64,000 nucleotides of DNA from Paenibacillus tundrae (GCF_030812775.1 NZ_JAUSTI010000004.1:349613-413612); one strand, 5' to 3'; positions 37,010 to 47,115 are shown, counted from the first letter of the stretch. Numbers and translations: made by a program. The notes: generated from the letters alone by a model not told the origin.

Positions 37010-37033
37010 GTAAGTGCGTAAGTACGTAAGTAC
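37010..37033 (+). repeat. Three tandem 8-bp repeats in a leader
   Basis: GTAAGTGC GTAAGTAC GTAAGTAC lie back to back in the leader of the FusB-like gene. They directly follow a hairpin with arms AGGGCG and CGCCCT. Confidence 0.7.
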
Positions 37034-37107
37034 GAATCACATGATGTTTCATCCCGCTGGCTTTGCACCTTATTGGATTGATCAATAACTATAAGGGGCT
37101 GAACGCC

Positions 37108-37749
37108 ATGCAAACACCATTTATTCATAATCATCAATTTAATTATATTCATAAGCAAGCCAATTTTCTGGTCAAAACGCTACGCTCGGTCGTGGATCCT
37201 AAAGTATTGGAGACCGTGCGTTATACGGTCGGCACGAATGTCATTGAAGTCTTTGATGAGCTGACATCGGAACAGAAGCATCTACTGGAGCCGTTATCCA
37301 CGTATGATACGCCGCATGACGTGCAATTGTATCTGAACGAGCTGGAAGCATATCTGATTCCGTTTCCGCACATATCGGCAAAGCAGATTCAGAAGTTGTT
37401 TCCTAAGGCAAAAAAACTCAAATTGCCTGATTTCGAATCCATCAATTATGCACACACGACGTATCTGAGATGGATCGACATTGCGACGAGCCGTTTGTTC
37501 ATCGTTTACCCTCACGAAGGCAAATTCTTCGGTATTGAGGGACGGATCACGGCTACGAACAAGAAGGGATACTGTATGTTCTGCCATCGCCATCAGGAAC
37601 TTGGGTTCTTCAACGTGAAGACCAAGAGCCATTCGCCAGATCACTTTAGTGCCATCGGTCAGTATGTATGCATGGATAACGATGCTTGTAACCATAGCAT
37701 TAGTGATATAACGATGCTGGAGAAGTTTCTCTTCTCGGCAGTAAAATAA
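37108..37749 (+). CDS. FusB/FusC-family elongation factor G-binding protein
   Basis: 213 residues from ATG 37108, behind AAGGGG; the length equals that of Staphylococcus FusB/FusC. The N-terminal part is helical. The C-terminal domain has the treble-clef zinc ligands, CMFCHRH and further Cys residues in CMDNDACNHS. Proteins of this family bind EF-G on the ribosome and help release it, and some give fusidic acid resistance. Chromosomal forms in Bacillales have mostly not been tested for that. A long leader with repeats precedes it. Confidence 0.88.
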   Translation: MQTPFIHNHQFNYIHKQANFLVKTLRSVVDPKVLETVRYTVGTNVIEVFDELTSEQKHLLEPLSTYDTPHDVQLYLNELEAYLIPFPHISAKQIQKLFPKAKKLKLPDFESINYAHTTYLRWIDIATSRLFIVYPHEGKFFGIEGRITATNKKGYCMFCHRHQELGFFNVKTKSHSPDHFSAIGQYVCMDNDACNHSISDITMLEKFLFSAVK

Positions 37750-37763
37750 GGTAGTTACACAGC

Positions 37764-37795
37764 AAAAAGGTCGCTCTTCGGAGTGACCTTTTTCG
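37764..37795 (+). terminator. Rho-independent terminator
   Basis: AAAAAGGTCGCTC, loop TTCG, GAGTGACCTTTTT: a tight stem with one G-T pair and A/T runs on both sides, so it can serve both the FusB-like gene and the convergent oxidoreductase. Confidence 0.85.
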
Positions 37796-37817
37796 CTTCA
37801 TCAATGCGCTATAATCC

Positions 37818-38405
37818 TTATTGCACCGGAATATCCTTGTCATAATCCAGCCCTAACTGATAAGCATGGTTAAACAACTGCTCATAATGCTCTGGTGCAG
37901 CATCCAATGTTTCATACAGAAATTCAACTCTCGAACGAGACACGCCGCAGTAATCGGCAATACCCACGTTGAGCAGATTCTGAATGGATTCATCATAGTT
38001 GCGCTTTTGCATCTGTTGTTCTGTCACACCTGAAAGGGCAATCCATAGTATTTGCTGATGATGAAGCTTATTTGCGCCGTAGGCAAATCCGTTATTAAAT
38101 ACACGATCAATATAACCCTTCAGCATAGCTGGCAGATGCCACCACCAGAGGGGGAACACAAAAGCTACAGCATCATGCTTCTTCAATCGCGCCATCTCCG
38201 TTTCGATCTCAGGAGAGAATTCTTGAACTTCTTGAGTAAGGCTTGGTTCATCTCCTTCGAGAAGGAGAGGGTCGAAGCCAATGCCGTGTAAATCCAATAT
38301 CTCCGCACTGTGACCAGCCTCAGTTAGCCCTTGCACAAAACGATCAGTAACCTGAAAAGTCAGGGAATTTTTCCTCGAATGCGACACAACAACTAATACG
38401 TTCAT
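37818..38405 (-). CDS. NAD(P)H-dependent flavin oxidoreductase (flavodoxin-like fold, quinone reductase type)
   Basis: 195 residues. The flavodoxin-like fold shows the FMN-phosphate loop at the N-terminus (VVSHSRKNSLTFQVT) and the family motif FPLWWWHLPAMLKGYIDRVF. Enzymes of this type reduce quinones, azo compounds or nitro compounds by two-electron transfer. It is divergent from an HxlR-type regulator, the usual arrangement for thiol- or quinone-stress control (compare YodB/YodC in B. subtilis). Cytoplasmic. Confidence 0.88.
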   Translation of the reverse strand: MNVLVVVSHSRKNSLTFQVTDRFVQGLTEAGHSAEILDLHGIGFDPLLLEGDEPSLTQEVQEFSPEIETEMARLKKHDAVAFVFPLWWWHLPAMLKGYIDRVFNNGFAYGANKLHHQQILWIALSGVTEQQMQKRNYDESIQNLLNVGIADYCGVSRSRVEFLYETLDAAPEHYEQLFNHAYQLGLDYDKDIPVQ

Positions 38406-38508
38406 ACGTATCGTTCACTACCTTTCTCGATCATGATTAATAGCCATGCCCTGTAGCCAATGCTATTATAGACGAGGAATGAAATCGTTGGGAAGAACGC
38501 ACTTTGAT

Positions 38509-38539
38509 GTTCTATAGGAAGAAATAAGTTCTATAGGAA
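38509..38539. promoter_or_regulatory. Direct repeat, probable HxlR-regulator binding site
   Basis: GTTCTATAGGAA occurs twice (38509-38520 and 38528-38539), 19 bases start to start, in the divergent region between the oxidoreductase and the HxlR gene. Each unit is itself an imperfect palindrome. A minus-strand TATAAT lies at 38465-38470. Confidence 0.5.
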
Positions 38540-38650
38540 CATGAAAGTACCCTTGTTAAATAGGAATTAATGAACAATAAACAGGAAGCAACAAGAAACT
38601 AGAGGGAATCTAACGGTATAACGACTGCTAGTTTATAAGGGGGAAGAACG

Positions 38651-39040
38651 TTGACGGAGAATGGGGAAGGTAGTGCTCCTAAGAAGTACAAAGTAGGCGT
38701 CGAAGCAGCCTTGGAAGTGATGGGAGGGAAGTGGAAGCCACTGATTATCTATCATCTGACGACAGGATGCAAACGTTCATCAGAGCTTCGCAGGCTAATA
38801 CCAGAAATCACGCAGAAAATGTTAACTACACAGCTTAGAGGATTGGAAAAGGATGAGATTGTACAGCGAAAGGTGTATTCAGAGGTTCCGCCTAAAGTGG
38901 AATATGAGTTAACGGACTATGGCTGGGGACTTAAGCCTGCCCTAGATCTACTATGTTACTGGGGTGAGGAGCATCTGGATAAGGTGTATGGAGATCGATT
39001 CAAGGTGCTTGAGGAGTTTGATGCTTCTGAGAAACGTTGA
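38651..39040 (+). CDS. HxlR-family winged-helix transcriptional regulator
   Basis: 129 residues, TTG start 38651 after GGGGGAAG. Family motifs are VEAALEVMGGKWKPLIIYHL, RSSELRRLIPEITQKMLTTQLRGLE and VPPKVEYELTDYG. It contains single Cys residues (GCKRSS, LLCYWG), which in related regulators sense electrophiles by modification. It probably controls the divergent oxidoreductase through the direct repeats between them. Confidence 0.9.
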   Translation: MTENGEGSAPKKYKVGVEAALEVMGGKWKPLIIYHLTTGCKRSSELRRLIPEITQKMLTTQLRGLEKDEIVQRKVYSEVPPKVEYELTDYGWGLKPALDLLCYWGEEHLDKVYGDRFKVLEEFDASEKR

Positions 39041-39201
39041 AGACGTGAGCGAGGGAACAGAAGCATGACTATGTGCCTATAAATCAGTTTGTTTTATTTA
39101 TTATTGAAAATATGGAAAATGCGTACAAAACCATAGTGTAGCTAGAATAGTTGATTCTTTCCCTCTCAATGGATGCTGAACTTGTTTTGAGAAAATTTCA
39201 G
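39041..39201. other. Intergenic before the beta-glucoside promoter
   Basis: No gene or strong terminator is visible; the sequence is AT-rich. Confidence 0.4.
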
Positions 39202-39230
39202 TTGACACCGTTTTCATGAAATGATACATT
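39202..39230 (+). promoter_or_regulatory. Sigma-A promoter of the beta-glucoside operon with overlapping cre
   Basis: TTGACA (39202-39207), 17 bases, TACATT (39225-39230). TGACACCGTTTTCA (39203-39216) fits the CcpA cre consensus TGWAANCGNTNWCA with one mismatch and overlaps the -35, which predicts glucose repression. Confidence 0.75.
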
Positions 39231-39247
39231 TAGCCTATAATTGAAAT

Positions 39248-39315
39248 GGGTGTTACTGATTCGATCAGGCATAACCATGTTAAAAATACGTGATGTATTT
39301 TTAAGATGGATTTTT
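39248..39315 (+). promoter_or_regulatory. RAT-type antiterminator site overlapping a terminator (first switch)
   Basis: Bases 39248-39276 match the LicT ribonucleic antiterminator pattern (GGNTGTTACTG ... CAGGCATAACC). Its last two bases overlap a terminator whose arms CCATGTTAAAAATAC (39275-39289) and GTATTTTTAAGATGG pair with one mismatch and are followed by a T-rich tract. Binding of the antiterminator encoded downstream would block the terminator. Confidence 0.85.
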
Positions 39316-39344
39316 GTGCTTTTTTAAGAGGTGGGGTAAGTAAA

Positions 39345-40199
39345 GTGAGGTATGTTAAAGCCTTCAACAATAACGTGGCTTTAGTTAAAGATCTCTCTGG
39401 ACTTGAATGGGTAGTGATGGGCACTGGAGTAGGCTTCCAAAAGAAAAAAGGGGATTTGATCGAAGAAACGAGTATCCGCCGGAAGTTTGCAGCAGAGGAT
39501 TCAGCAGCGAAGAAACCTCTCGTGCAAGTATTGGATCATATGGACCCGGATGTTCTCGATGTAGCGGTAGAAGTGGTTAAAAATGCTGAGGTCTCACTGG
39601 GTACAACGTTTGAGAACAACATTTATCTAACTATCGCCGATCATTTGAACTTTGCGATTATTCGAGCAAATGAGCAAATTGAGTACGTCGAAACGAACCG
39701 TTGGGAAGTTAAGAATCTATATCCGAAGGAATATCTCGCAGCTCAAGAAGCTATCCGGCTTGTATTCGATCGCCTTGATGTTCTTTTGCCCAAAAGTGAG
39801 GAAACCTTCCTTACCTACCATTTCGTAAATGGACAGCAGACCAAAAAGACACGGATTGAAGAAACGTTGAAAATGACGGAAGTTATTAATCGAATTATCG
39901 AAATTATCCAATATCATTTTCAAGTAAAATTGGATGAAGAATCGCTGAGCTACACTCGATTTATCACCCATCTGCGTCACTTTTTTATTCGTCAATTCAA
40001 GCAAAATCACATCGAGGATCAAGAGGTTGATCTAACGATCGTCGAAGTGGTCAAGAGCAAGTACCCTCGTTCCTATCAGGCAGTTGAGAAAATTGCACAT
40101 CTGCTCGAACGGAAATATGGTTGGGCGCTTTCGCCAAATGAAAGACTGTACCTTGCCCTTCATATCTGGCGTCTAACCAGCCAACTTGAAACTAAATAG
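39345..40199 (+). CDS. BglG/LicT-family transcriptional antiterminator
   Basis: 284 residues from GTG 39345, behind AGAGGTGGGG; the family begins with a short basic strand followed by FNNNVAL, as here (RYVKAFNNNVAL), so the upstream in-frame start at 39306 is rejected. An N-terminal CAT RNA-binding domain (about 1-55) is followed by two PRD domains with conserved His residues (LDHMDPDVLD, ADHLNFAI, ITHLRHFFIRQ, ALHIWRL). PTS-dependent phosphorylation of these controls activity. It autoregulates through the RAT before it and controls the PTS gene through the second RAT. Confidence 0.93.
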   Translation: MRYVKAFNNNVALVKDLSGLEWVVMGTGVGFQKKKGDLIEETSIRRKFAAEDSAAKKPLVQVLDHMDPDVLDVAVEVVKNAEVSLGTTFENNIYLTIADHLNFAIIRANEQIEYVETNRWEVKNLYPKEYLAAQEAIRLVFDRLDVLLPKSEETFLTYHFVNGQQTKKTRIEETLKMTEVINRIIEIIQYHFQVKLDEESLSYTRFITHLRHFFIRQFKQNHIEDQEVDLTIVEVVKSKYPRSYQAVEKIAHLLERKYGWALSPNERLYLALHIWRLTSQLETK

Positions 40200-40208
40200 G
40201 TCAACCGT

Positions 40209-40292
40209 GGAATTGTTACTGAATCATGGATTCAGGCGTTACCCAAGCATAGGAGAGCCAACAAGGCTCTACGTTGTTTGGGTATTTTTTTT
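40209..40292 (+). promoter_or_regulatory. Second RAT/terminator switch, before the PTS gene
   Basis: Bases 40209-40243 again fit the RAT pattern (GGAATTGTTACTG ... CAGGCGTTACC). The terminator 40241-40292 has outer arms ACCCAA and TTGGGT, an inner hairpin GAGCC/GGCTC, and a run of eight Ts. It lies between the antiterminator gene and EIIBCA. Confidence 0.88.
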
Positions 40293-40317
40293 GGAGATTA
40301 TGGAGAGGGGATTCGCG

Positions 40318-42234
40318 ATGAAAGCATATCAGGAGTTAGCTAAACAGATTGTAGAGAAAGTCGGAGGGAGGGAGAATGTAGAGCAGTCCTGGCATTGTGT
40401 GACCCGCTTGCGTTTCTTGGTGAGTGACAAGGAGAAGATTAAGCTAGAAGAGATCAAACAATTAAAAGGAGTCATCGGTGCACAATTCTCCGGTGATCAA
40501 TTTCAAGTTATCATTGGTAATCAGGTGGCTGATGTATTCGCAGAAGTTGAGCCGCTAGTCGGAACTGGAGGAGCTAAGGCAGAGAGCGGAGAGAAAAAAG
40601 GAATCATCTCCTCCGTCTTTGACTTCATCTCAGGTGTATTCACCCCGCTCATTCCAGCACTAGCCGGAGCAGGTTTGCTCAAAGGCTTCCTGGCGATGTT
40701 TGTGACATTCGGGTGGTTGAGTAATCAGAGCGAGACGTATCTAGTGTTGAACATGATCGGGGACGGACTCTTTTACTTCTTGCCTCTGTTCCTGGCTGTG
40801 ACCGCTGCGCGCAAAATTAAGACGAATGAGTATGTTGCACTCGCGCTAGCCGCACCGATGCTATACCCGACGATGGTCAATGCGGTTAATTCAGGTGGAG
40901 AGATCACCAGCTTTACCATTTTCGGCGGGATAACCATCCCGGTCATCAACTATTCATCATCTGTTATTCCGATCATACTCGGGGTCATTCTGCTGAAATA
41001 TGTAAGTGCTTTTGTGAAGTCATGGATGCCAAACGTTCTGACAATGATGTTCACACCGTTGCTGTCCCTCATCATCGTGGCTCCAATTACGCTGTGGCTC
41101 ATCGGACCAATGGGTACATATGCAGGTAATTGGGTGGCAAGTGGACTCGTATGGTTGTTCGATGTGGCTGGTCCACTAGCCGGCTTCTTGGTAGCTGGTT
41201 TCATGCCACTGCTCATTATGACAGGTATGCACTATGCACTTGTTCCTATTATTTTTCAAAATTTCGCGAGCTACGGGTTCGACCCGATTGTCTCTCCGAT
41301 GATGCTGCTTAGCAATGTTGCCCAAGCCGGAGCTGCATTTGCAGTCGCAGTGAGAAGTAGGAACTCTCAATTTAAACAATTGGGTGCATCTACAGGCTTC
41401 TCAGCACTTCTGGGTATCACGGAGCCTGCGATGTACGGGGTTAACATGAAATTGAAAAAACCACTGTATCTTGCAATGGTCTCTGCTGGGGTCATGGGCG
41501 GAATTGCAGCATGGATTGGAATTAAGAAACAAGTACTAGGCGGACTGCCAGGTCTCTTCGTTTTACCAGCGTATGCTGATCCGGCGGGTAACTCGTATAA
41601 CCTGGTTATGACCTCGATTCTTTTTGCTGGAGCCCTGCTTGGCGCATTTATCCTTGTTATGATCTTCGGCTTCAAAGACATTCCGGTTGAAGGCCAACCG
41701 GCGGAGAAGAACGAAAAACCTGTTCAAACCAAGCCGAAAGCAACGGGTGCGGTATCAACTGACGTTGCTACCAAAGGACCAATCAACATCCATTCGCCAT
41801 TGAAAGGACAGATTGTGAATCTTCATGAGGTTTCCGACCCAACATTCTCAGAAGAAGCGATGGGCAAAGGTATTGCGATTGAGCCAGAAGAAGACCGCAT
41901 CGTGTCACCGGTTAATGGTGAGGTTAGCATTTTGCCGAAGTCTGGTCATGCTATTGGGATCAAAGGAGATGATGGTGAGGAATTGCTCATCCACATCGGC
42001 ATTGAGACCGTCTCGCTAAAAGGTAAGCATTTTACAAGTCTGGTGAAGCCAGGGGATCGACTCGAAATAGGACAGCCTTTAATTGAATTCGACCGTGCCG
42101 CCATTCGCGAAGCGGGTCTTGAGACGGTAACGATGATGATTGTCACCAATACCGCCGACTATCTAGACGTACTGACGATTAACGAAACAGGTCCTATTTT
42201 CGAAGGAGAACGAGCATTAACCATTATGAAATAA
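40318..42234 (+). CDS. Beta-glucoside PTS transporter subunit EIIBCA
   Basis: 638 residues from ATG 40318 behind GGAGAGGGG; a start at 40186 would run through the RAT/terminator and is rejected. EIIB (about 1-90) has the phospho-Cys27 in HCVTRLRF. EIIC (about 105-460) has some ten helices. EIIA (about 500-638) has the active His559 in LLIHIG. The order B-C-A and the glucoside-family motif GITEPAMYG identify a transporter that imports and phosphorylates aryl-beta-glucosides or cellobiose-like sugars. EIIB/EIIA would also signal to the antiterminator. Confidence 0.93.
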   Translation: MKAYQELAKQIVEKVGGRENVEQSWHCVTRLRFLVSDKEKIKLEEIKQLKGVIGAQFSGDQFQVIIGNQVADVFAEVEPLVGTGGAKAESGEKKGIISSVFDFISGVFTPLIPALAGAGLLKGFLAMFVTFGWLSNQSETYLVLNMIGDGLFYFLPLFLAVTAARKIKTNEYVALALAAPMLYPTMVNAVNSGGEITSFTIFGGITIPVINYSSSVIPIILGVILLKYVSAFVKSWMPNVLTMMFTPLLSLIIVAPITLWLIGPMGTYAGNWVASGLVWLFDVAGPLAGFLVAGFMPLLIMTGMHYALVPIIFQNFASYGFDPIVSPMMLLSNVAQAGAAFAVAVRSRNSQFKQLGASTGFSALLGITEPAMYGVNMKLKKPLYLAMVSAGVMGGIAAWIGIKKQVLGGLPGLFVLPAYADPAGNSYNLVMTSILFAGALLGAFILVMIFGFKDIPVEGQPAEKNEKPVQTKPKATGAVSTDVATKGPINIHSPLKGQIVNLHEVSDPTFSEEAMGKGIAIEPEEDRIVSPVNGEVSILPKSGHAIGIKGDDGEELLIHIGIETVSLKGKHFTSLVKPGDRLEIGQPLIEFDRAAIREAGLETVTMMIVTNTADYLDVLTINETGPIFEGERALTIMK

Positions 42235-42245
42235 AACTAAACTAA

Positions 42246-43727
<1,482 letters not shown>

Positions 43728-43767
43728 GTTTGAATTGATTTAATCGAACATGAGATTTCTATAAAAG

Positions 43768-43811
43768 AAAAGTGTCGGCTCGTGCACTCGTGCATGAGCC
43801 GACACTTTTTT
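43768..43811 (+). terminator. Rho-independent terminator of the beta-glucoside operon
   Basis: AAAGTGTCGGCTC pairs with GAGCCGACACTTT, loop of about 14 bases that itself contains GTGCA/TGCAT, followed by a T-run. Confidence 0.9.
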
Positions 43812-43933
43812 GCTCTTTATTAAGGAGTTTGATTAGAATGTAGCTATCTTAGAAATCACCTTCTATATTACATATCCATTATGGACACGGAAATGATCGC
43901 ATAAATTATGAGCGTAAAAAGGTTATTCAGTTA

Positions 43934-44575
43934 TTACAAGATATGCCACACGGCTAGCACAAACTTGTACAAAAAGTAGACCGCGAACCCCAGTAAAAGT
44001 ACACCCGCCAGAGCCGAGACAACTTGTATCATTTTGGAACTCATCATTTTGCGTGTGATGGACACGATGGAGACTAGACCCACATCATGTAGAAGAATTC
44101 CACAGAGCACACCGAGTCCAGCGAAGATAAAGCTCAATTTGCCAGCAGCTTGGTAGGAATCAGATAATACGGTACCAAACACGGATATCCAGAAAATAAG
44201 ATTACCTGGCGAGACAGCAACCAGTAATCCATTGCGATATGTTTTCCAAAATGATTTGTTTGTTTTTGCGTTCTTTCCCTCGCTAGAGACCAGATTAAGA
44301 TCCGAGTTTCGGATAGAATCGTACCCTAGAAAGGCTAAGAAGCCTGCACCAGCGAGCCATAACGGAATCTGAACATACGGAAGTGACAATAGAGAGGCGA
44401 AGCCAAAATACATGGCAAGGATTAATCCAGCATCGACAGTCATTCCACCAAGGCCTACTGCCCAGCCATGCATGAATCCATTCCGTAATCCCTGCTTGGT
44501 CATCTCTACGGTAATCGCTCCAACAGGCATGGCAATAGCGAGTCCAATGAGTACGAATTTAATATAGATTTCCAT
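43934..44575 (-). CDS. LysE-family amino-acid exporter
   Basis: 213 residues on the minus strand. The third of three close ATGs (complement of 44573-44575) is preferred, as it lies 7 bases after AAAGGA. Six hydrophobic helices; family motifs are IAMPVGAITVEMTKQGLRNGFMHG near the N-terminus and VAVSPGNLIFWISVFG in the middle. Members export amino acids or other small metabolites. The gene lies in a group with a YqcI/YcgG protein, an APC permease and a second LysE exporter. Confidence 0.88.
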   Translation of the reverse strand: MEIYIKFVLIGLAIAMPVGAITVEMTKQGLRNGFMHGWAVGLGGMTVDAGLILAMYFGFASLLSLPYVQIPLWLAGAGFLAFLGYDSIRNSDLNLVSSEGKNAKTNKSFWKTYRNGLLVAVSPGNLIFWISVFGTVLSDSYQAAGKLSFIFAGLGVLCGILLHDVGLVSIVSITRKMMSSKMIQVVSALAGVLLLGFAVYFLYKFVLAVWHIL

Positions 44576-44656
44576 AATCATTTCCTTTCTATACATGGAT
44601 GATTACATGAGGGCTTGTCCGCTGGTGGTTCACGAAGTATGCCTGTGGTGCATTCC

Positions 44657-44708
44657 GCTCTCCTCGGGGAACCGCTGGTACTCAGCTTATTCGGAGGAGA
44701 GCTTTTTT
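44657..44708 (+). terminator. Orphan plus-strand terminator between two minus-strand genes
   Basis: GCTCTCCTC (44657-44665) pairs perfectly with GAGGAGAGC (44694-44702), followed by TTTTTT. Only on the plus strand does it have a T-run, yet no plus-strand gene precedes it after the terminator at 43768-43811. Confidence 0.65.
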
Positions 44709-44723
44709 AGAATCGGGATGCCG

Positions 44724-45470
44724 TTATGACTTGCCTTTTTCCTGCAGGGATCGAAGAAATGGACATTTGGAAGGAGCGGTATCATCATCACGAAGAAAAT
44801 ACTGTTTGTACTCCAAGTTACCTTCGCTTCCATATTGCTTCAATTCAGGATGAGCTGGAATGGTATCATACGCAGCCAGGCGTGCACGAATTCTAGGAGC
44901 GATGGCTGCAGCTCGTTGAGGTTGTTCATTCCAGAGATTCAGCACCCAGCGGGGTGTTAGAGCCAGCATGAGATAGGGAAAGTTTCTACTTTGACGAGAC
45001 GTATGTGCAGGTGTACCACAGTACACGAAGTATCGCTCATCCCCGAAACAAAATTCCCAAAGTGGATTTTCCGGATCTTCGGGAATATCACCTGGCCAAG
45101 GCTCACTATCCAAATCCCGAATTTCACTTAATAAGTTCCAGAAGGTTTTTTCGTAGTCAAGAACACTCCGGATTTCACTTTCTTGCTCAAAGAACACAAC
45201 GAGAGAAGAATAGTCACCGAAAGAACGGGACGACTTCCCATATTCCTCAACAATTCTTGATAATTGCTTTGCGGGGAGATCGTGCTCAGAACAGGAGATG
45301 AATCCATATCGGAGGTGACCCAGCGCATGAGCCTGTGTAGCCGGAATACAGGGGAAGCGCGCCTCCCGGTCGCTCATTTTGGCAGAAAATAGACGATGCG
45401 CATCCCTCATCCAGGGATCAAGCGTCAGTTCATGATTTTCAATCTCGACAGAAGAAAACAACAGCGGCAT
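44724..45470 (-). CDS. YqcI/YcgG-family protein
   Basis: 248 residues. Family landmarks include SFGDYSSLVVFFE, the acidic Pro-rich stretch EPWPGDIPEDPENPLWEFCFG and ERYFVYCGTPAHTSRQSRNFPYLMLALTPRW. The family is widespread but its biochemical role is not established; relatives occur in natural-product and amino-acid gene neighbourhoods. No signal peptide. The C-terminus ends with CPFLRSL, another family feature. It is transcribed toward the LysE gene with the orphan terminator between them. Confidence 0.8.
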   Translation of the reverse strand: MPLLFSSVEIENHELTLDPWMRDAHRLFSAKMSDREARFPCIPATQAHALGHLRYGFISCSEHDLPAKQLSRIVEEYGKSSRSFGDYSSLVVFFEQESEIRSVLDYEKTFWNLLSEIRDLDSEPWPGDIPEDPENPLWEFCFGDERYFVYCGTPAHTSRQSRNFPYLMLALTPRWVLNLWNEQPQRAAAIAPRIRARLAAYDTIPAHPELKQYGSEGNLEYKQYFLRDDDTAPSKCPFLRSLQEKGKS

Positions 45471-45540
45471 GAACAGTCCTCCTTTTTACTACTACTAGGA
45501 TATAACCTAGCGTCAAAATGGTGACTGTCCACACCTCACC

Positions 45541-45552
45541 TTACATATGTAA
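45541..45552. promoter_or_regulatory. Perfect 12-bp palindrome in a divergent promoter region
   Basis: TTACATATGTAA lies between the divergent YqcI/YcgG and APC permease genes (71 and 108 bases from their starts). It may be an operator; no regulator gene is adjacent. Confidence 0.35.
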
Positions 45553-45659
45553 AAAGATGTCTCACAAATTATTTCTTTGACACAGTCCTGACATGTTTCC
45601 GTGTGAATGGGGCAGGCTACTTGAAGCAGCTTGGAAATGATGTAGAAAGGACTGACAAC

Positions 45660-47102
45660 ATGAGTAAGGCATCCAATTCGTCAAAAGAAGAAAAGAAATT
45701 GAAATGGTGGCAGTTAAGTCTGCTCGGTGTGGCAGGAACGATTGGAACAGGATACTTTTTAGGCTCAAGTCTTGCGATATCCATTGGTGGCCCTGCGGTA
45801 TTAATCGCGTATGCCTTAGCTGCTCTGGGTACATATGTTGTTTTTGATGCTTTGGCACGAATGACTTCAGATCATCCAGAAGAGGGTTCATTCCGTTCCT
45901 ATGCAAAGAAGGCTTTTGGGAACTGGGCTGGTTTTGCCAGCGGGTGGGTATATTGGTTCTCTGAGTTGCTTATTATGGGGAGTCAGTTGACGGCTCTGTC
46001 GATATTTTCTCGATTCTGGTTTCCCCATGTTCCGCTGTGGGTCTTTGCCGCAGGATTCGGCGTAATCGGCCTATGTATCGTATTTTTTGGCAACAAAGGA
46101 TTCGACCGGGTTGAGAATGTGCTCGCCATCATTAAGATCGCAGCCATTATTATGTTCTTGATCCTAGCTATTGCGCTCCTCGCCGGTTGGATTGGAGGAA
46201 CGAAGTACGATCATAAAGTACCAATGGATCTGGCGGCGATTTTTCCCAAGGGTGGAGTAGGCTTGTGGGCTGCATTTCTGTTTGCGTTCTATGCCTACGG
46301 AGGGATTGAGGTGCTGGGAATTATGTCTTATCGGTTGGAAAAGCCCGAGGACGCACCCAAGGCAGGCAAGGTGATGCTCATCTCCCTATCGACTGTATAT
46401 GTCGTTTCCATTGGTCTTGCGTTAATCATGGTACCACTAAGTGCGTTTAATCCCAAAGAAAGTCCGTTTGTCCTGGCACTGAGCAGCGATCATCTAGCCT
46501 TTGTTCCGCACCTGTTCAATGGCGTGCTGATTGTGGCAGGTTTCTCGACCATGACGGCATCGCTCTATGCAGTGACCTCAATGATTATTACACTGGCGAA
46601 GGAGGGAGATGCGCCGACGTTATTCTCGCGTAAGTGGAAGAAGAAATATCCCTTATTCGCACTCTCCCTCATCGGGTGTGGGCTTATTGGAACGATTGTT
46701 ATGTCTCTGCTACTGCCGGGTAAAGTGTATGAATATATTACGACTGCAGCTGGATTAATGCTGTTATATAACTGGTCGTTTATCTTGTTGTCCTCTGGTA
46801 GACTATTGAAATCAGGAAAGTTCGATGTCGTCAAACGTTGGATTGGACTGGTGCTCATTACGTTAGCCGTGACCGGTACGCTCTTCCACGCACTCAGTAG
46901 ACCCGGCTTATTCATAAGTCTCCTGCTGGTGTTGCTTATTGGAATCAGTGATGTCATTGTACAGCGCAAACGCAAGAAAAAGTCCTCGACTCAATCGGCA
47001 AGCGCTGGGAAGGAAGACGAGGAAGCGGATGAACCAAGTACTGAGGAAGAAGCCGGTTATCACATCACTGGCATACGTCTTCGCAGAAGTAAGGTGAAAT
47101 GA
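45660..47102 (+). CDS. APC-family amino-acid permease
   Basis: 480 residues, ATG 45660 after AGAAAGGA. Twelve hydrophobic helices; the first carries LSLLGVAGTIGTGYFLGSS, the substrate-binding GxG signature of APC transporters, and helix 6 has FAFYAYGGIEVLG. A charged tail of about 50 residues ends the protein. It would take up an amino acid by proton symport. It converges on the second LysE exporter, leaving only 13 bases between stops. Confidence 0.9.
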   Translation: MSKASNSSKEEKKLKWWQLSLLGVAGTIGTGYFLGSSLAISIGGPAVLIAYALAALGTYVVFDALARMTSDHPEEGSFRSYAKKAFGNWAGFASGWVYWFSELLIMGSQLTALSIFSRFWFPHVPLWVFAAGFGVIGLCIVFFGNKGFDRVENVLAIIKIAAIIMFLILAIALLAGWIGGTKYDHKVPMDLAAIFPKGGVGLWAAFLFAFYAYGGIEVLGIMSYRLEKPEDAPKAGKVMLISLSTVYVVSIGLALIMVPLSAFNPKESPFVLALSSDHLAFVPHLFNGVLIVAGFSTMTASLYAVTSMIITLAKEGDAPTLFSRKWKKKYPLFALSLIGCGLIGTIVMSLLLPGKVYEYITTAAGLMLLYNWSFILLSSGRLLKSGKFDVVKRWIGLVLITLAVTGTLFHALSRPGLFISLLLVLLIGISDVIVQRKRKKKSSTQSASAGKEDEEADEPSTEEEAGYHITGIRLRRSKVK

Positions 47103-47115
47103 CGGGCAAATACGA

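Noticed and set aside
37010..37033. Start of a CRISPR array
   Set aside because: The 8-bp units are directly adjacent with no spacers; no CRISPR repeats or cas genes occur in the window.
44575..44723. T-box, lysine or other riboswitch before the LysE gene
   Set aside because: I looked for T-box (GGTGGNACCGCG) and lysine-type conserved blocks on both strands and did not find a consistent match.
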